DNA of 7,157 nucleotides from an uncultured Chloroflexota bacterium (GTDB lineage Bacteria; Chloroflexota; Anaerolineae; Anaerolineales; Anaerolineaceae), in the NCBI GenBank assembly GCA_902795255.1, contig CADBKS010000158.1, positions 1-7,157 on the forward strand, read 5' to 3'. The notes beneath the pieces are model-generated. The model was not told where the DNA came from, did no database searches, and was given only the letters and a program-made list of their open reading frames with translations. This document shows positions 6,247-7,157 of this stretch, one piece after another. Within the stretch, counting starts at the first letter, position 1. The number at the start of each line of letters is the position of its first letter. The position numbers and the translations under genes are program-made.

Positions 6247-7003
6247 ATTAAGAGAAACGCTTGCGTTTGTCCTTGGAATCATTCTGATCGGCTGCCTGAT
6301 CCGGGCAGCCGGTCTTATCAAAAACGACAGGCTGGTTTTCCCGGACGTTTTTGAGATCCTCAGAGCCTTTTTCCGCCTGATCCGTACACCGCGTACCTAT
6401 GCACTGATCTGGACGACGCTGCGGCACCTGCTGGGTGCGCTGGCCCTTTCGACGCTGATCGCCCTGCCGATCGGCCTTGCGGAAGGGTTCAGTGATTTTA
6501 TCCGGTCGCTGTTCCGGCCGCTGATGGTCATGCTGCGTTCGATCCCGATGGTCGTACTGGTCGTGATCATCATGGTGCTGACGAAATACGAACGGGTGCC
6601 GCTGATCGGTACCTCGCTGATCCTGATCCCGATCATCAGTGAGGCCGCCTGTGAAGGATGCCGCAGGATCGACCCGGATCTGGTGGATGTCTACCGCATG
6701 AACAGCGGATTCAGCCCGCAGGTCCTTTTCAGTGTCTATATCCCGATGATGGCGGGGTATCTGAAGCAGGCGTATATCAGCTCGGTGGGAATGGGCGTAA
6801 AACTGGTCGTATCCACCGAATACCTTGTCCAGACGAAAAATTCACTCGGGAAAGCGGTCAATACCAGTATTTATTTTAATGAGTATGCGGAGATCTATGC
6901 CTACGCGCTGATCATGATCCTGCTGGTCGTGATGGTCAGTGAAATACCGCTGCTGATCAGCCGGGCGGCCGATCGGCTTTCAAAACGGAAATATGAACAA
7001 TAA
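6233..7003 (+). CDS. ABC transporter permease, SsuC/TauC-like (NitT/TauT family)
   Basis: Inner-membrane channel subunit of 256 residues, the usual length for this family. Hydrophobic helices lie at about residues 8-27, 62-84, 94-116, 120-137, 168-190 and 219-243. The cytoplasmic coupling (EAA) loop spans about 142-172: RRIDPDLVD, then RMNSGFSP, then the conserved IP at 170-171. The segment VKLVVSTEYL (189-198) fits the conserved W/VK..(A/V)...E region of this permease group. The ATG at 6233 lies inside the binding-protein gene, 14 bases before that gene's end, and has no recognisable Shine-Dalgarno sequence. Translation is therefore probably coupled to the upstream gene and weaker, fitting a binding-protein excess. 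No in-frame upstream start is available before a TGA at 6191-6193. An ATPase would normally complete the operon, but a strong terminator follows directly. Confidence 0.92.
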   Translation: MGRNKLRETLAFVLGIILIGCLIRAAGLIKNDRLVFPDVFEILRAFFRLIRTPRTYALIWTTLRHLLGALALSTLIALPIGLAEGFSDFIRSLFRPLMVMLRSIPMVVLVVIIMVLTKYERVPLIGTSLILIPIISEAACEGCRRIDPDLVDVYRMNSGFSPQVLFSVYIPMMAGYLKQAYISSVGMGVKLVVSTEYLVQTKNSLGKAVNTSIYFNEYAEIYAYALIMILLVVMVSEIPLLISRAADRLSKRKYEQ

Positions 7004-7030
7004 AAAGGGGAATCGAAGATTCCCCTTTTT
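7002..7030 (+). terminator. Strong intrinsic terminator of the ABC operon
   Basis: A perfect 13-bp stem is formed by AAAAAGGGGAATC (7002-7014) and GATTCCCCTTTTT (7018-7030) with a GAA loop. The stem begins within the permease TAA stop codon. The T-rich arm gives the tail, and the A-rich arm makes it able to work in both directions. It closes the operon right after the permease. Confidence 0.92.
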
Positions 7031-7157
7031 ATTATTCATGGTAGAGAAAACCACCTGTTAAGCAGGTGGAGCCGAAGAGCTTTAGCATAATGCTTATCGG
7101 GAGCATGCTGCCGGACCTGAATATGTGCTGTATGAGAAATATAAAAACGGTTATCCC
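7031..7157. other. Unassigned 3' tail with hairpins, possibly a mobile-element end
   Basis: CCACCTG (7051-7057) pairs with CAGGTGG (7063-7069) around TTAAG, with no T-run after it. Next come AGCATAATGCT (7084-7094) and AGCATGCT (7102-7109), both palindromic, able to fold as ATGCT (7090-7094) with AGCAT (7102-7106). A compact hairpin shortly after a TTATT sequence resembles the subterminal hairpins of IS200/IS605-type elements, but no transposase is visible and this is weak. One frame is open from 7086, after a TAG, to the window end (24 codons, ending YEKYKNGYP) and could be a gene fragment. It has no start codon with a ribosome site. Confidence 0.3.
7051..7069. repeat. 7-bp hairpin, candidate IS200/IS605-like end structure
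   Basis: Perfect inverted repeat CCACCTG / CAGGTGG with a five-base loop, 20 bases after the operon terminator. It lacks a T-tail, so it is not an intrinsic terminator. Its resemblance to insertion-element end hairpins is from general memory only. Confidence 0.35.

Noticed and set aside
1..7157. CRISPR array, tRNA or rRNA genes
   Set aside because: I saw no regularly spaced direct repeats, no cloverleaf with a TTC-type arm, and no rRNA-like sequence on either strand.

Overview
The window looks like a piece of chromosome from a Bacillota (Firmicutes) bacterium, probably a gut-type member of the Clostridia or a related class. This is inferred from three things: a LigA of the divergent kind I associate with Clostridia, a LytS-type membrane sensor fused to a SpoIIE/RsbU-type phosphatase, and sigma-A-like promoters with strong GGAG ribosome sites in DNA of roughly 50-55% GC. 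The exact lineage cannot be fixed from the sequence.

Layout. Bases 1-1802 (+) hold the 3' nine-tenths or so of an NAD+-dependent DNA ligase gene, ligA, whose start lies before the window. A 143-base gap (1803-1945) holds a hairpin that reads as a terminator only on the minus strand, an extended -10 promoter, and a short terminator-like hairpin just before the next ribosome site. Bases 1946-4414 (+) encode an 822-residue membrane signalling protein: 5TMR-LYT sensor, extracytoplasmic loop, HAMP-like linker, PP2C-type phosphatase and RsbW-like ATPase/kinase. It converges on a small minus-strand gene (4454-5017) for a secreted protein with two MucBP-like repeats, and the two share a bidirectional terminator. 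A 317-base divergent intergenic region (5018-5334) contains an 11-bp perfect inverted repeat and a near-consensus promoter embedded in a nested dyad. Bases 5335-7003 (+) form a two-gene ABC importer operon: a substrate-binding protein followed, with a 14-base overlap, by its permease. It ends in a strong 13-bp terminator. The last 130 bases hold a hairpin and small palindromes of uncertain origin, possibly the end of an insertion element.

How it works together. The ligase is housekeeping. The large sensor-phosphatase probably controls a partner-switching pathway (STAS anti-anti-sigma factor and sigma factor), but no partner gene is visible here. The ABC operon would import a small organic solute (NitT/TauT-like family), but the ATPase needed to drive it is absent and the operon is closed by a terminator. 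I see no clearly new multi-gene system. The most unusual points are the missing ATPase, the binding protein without a lipobox, the promoter dyad, and the phosphatase and kinase-like domains in one polypeptide.
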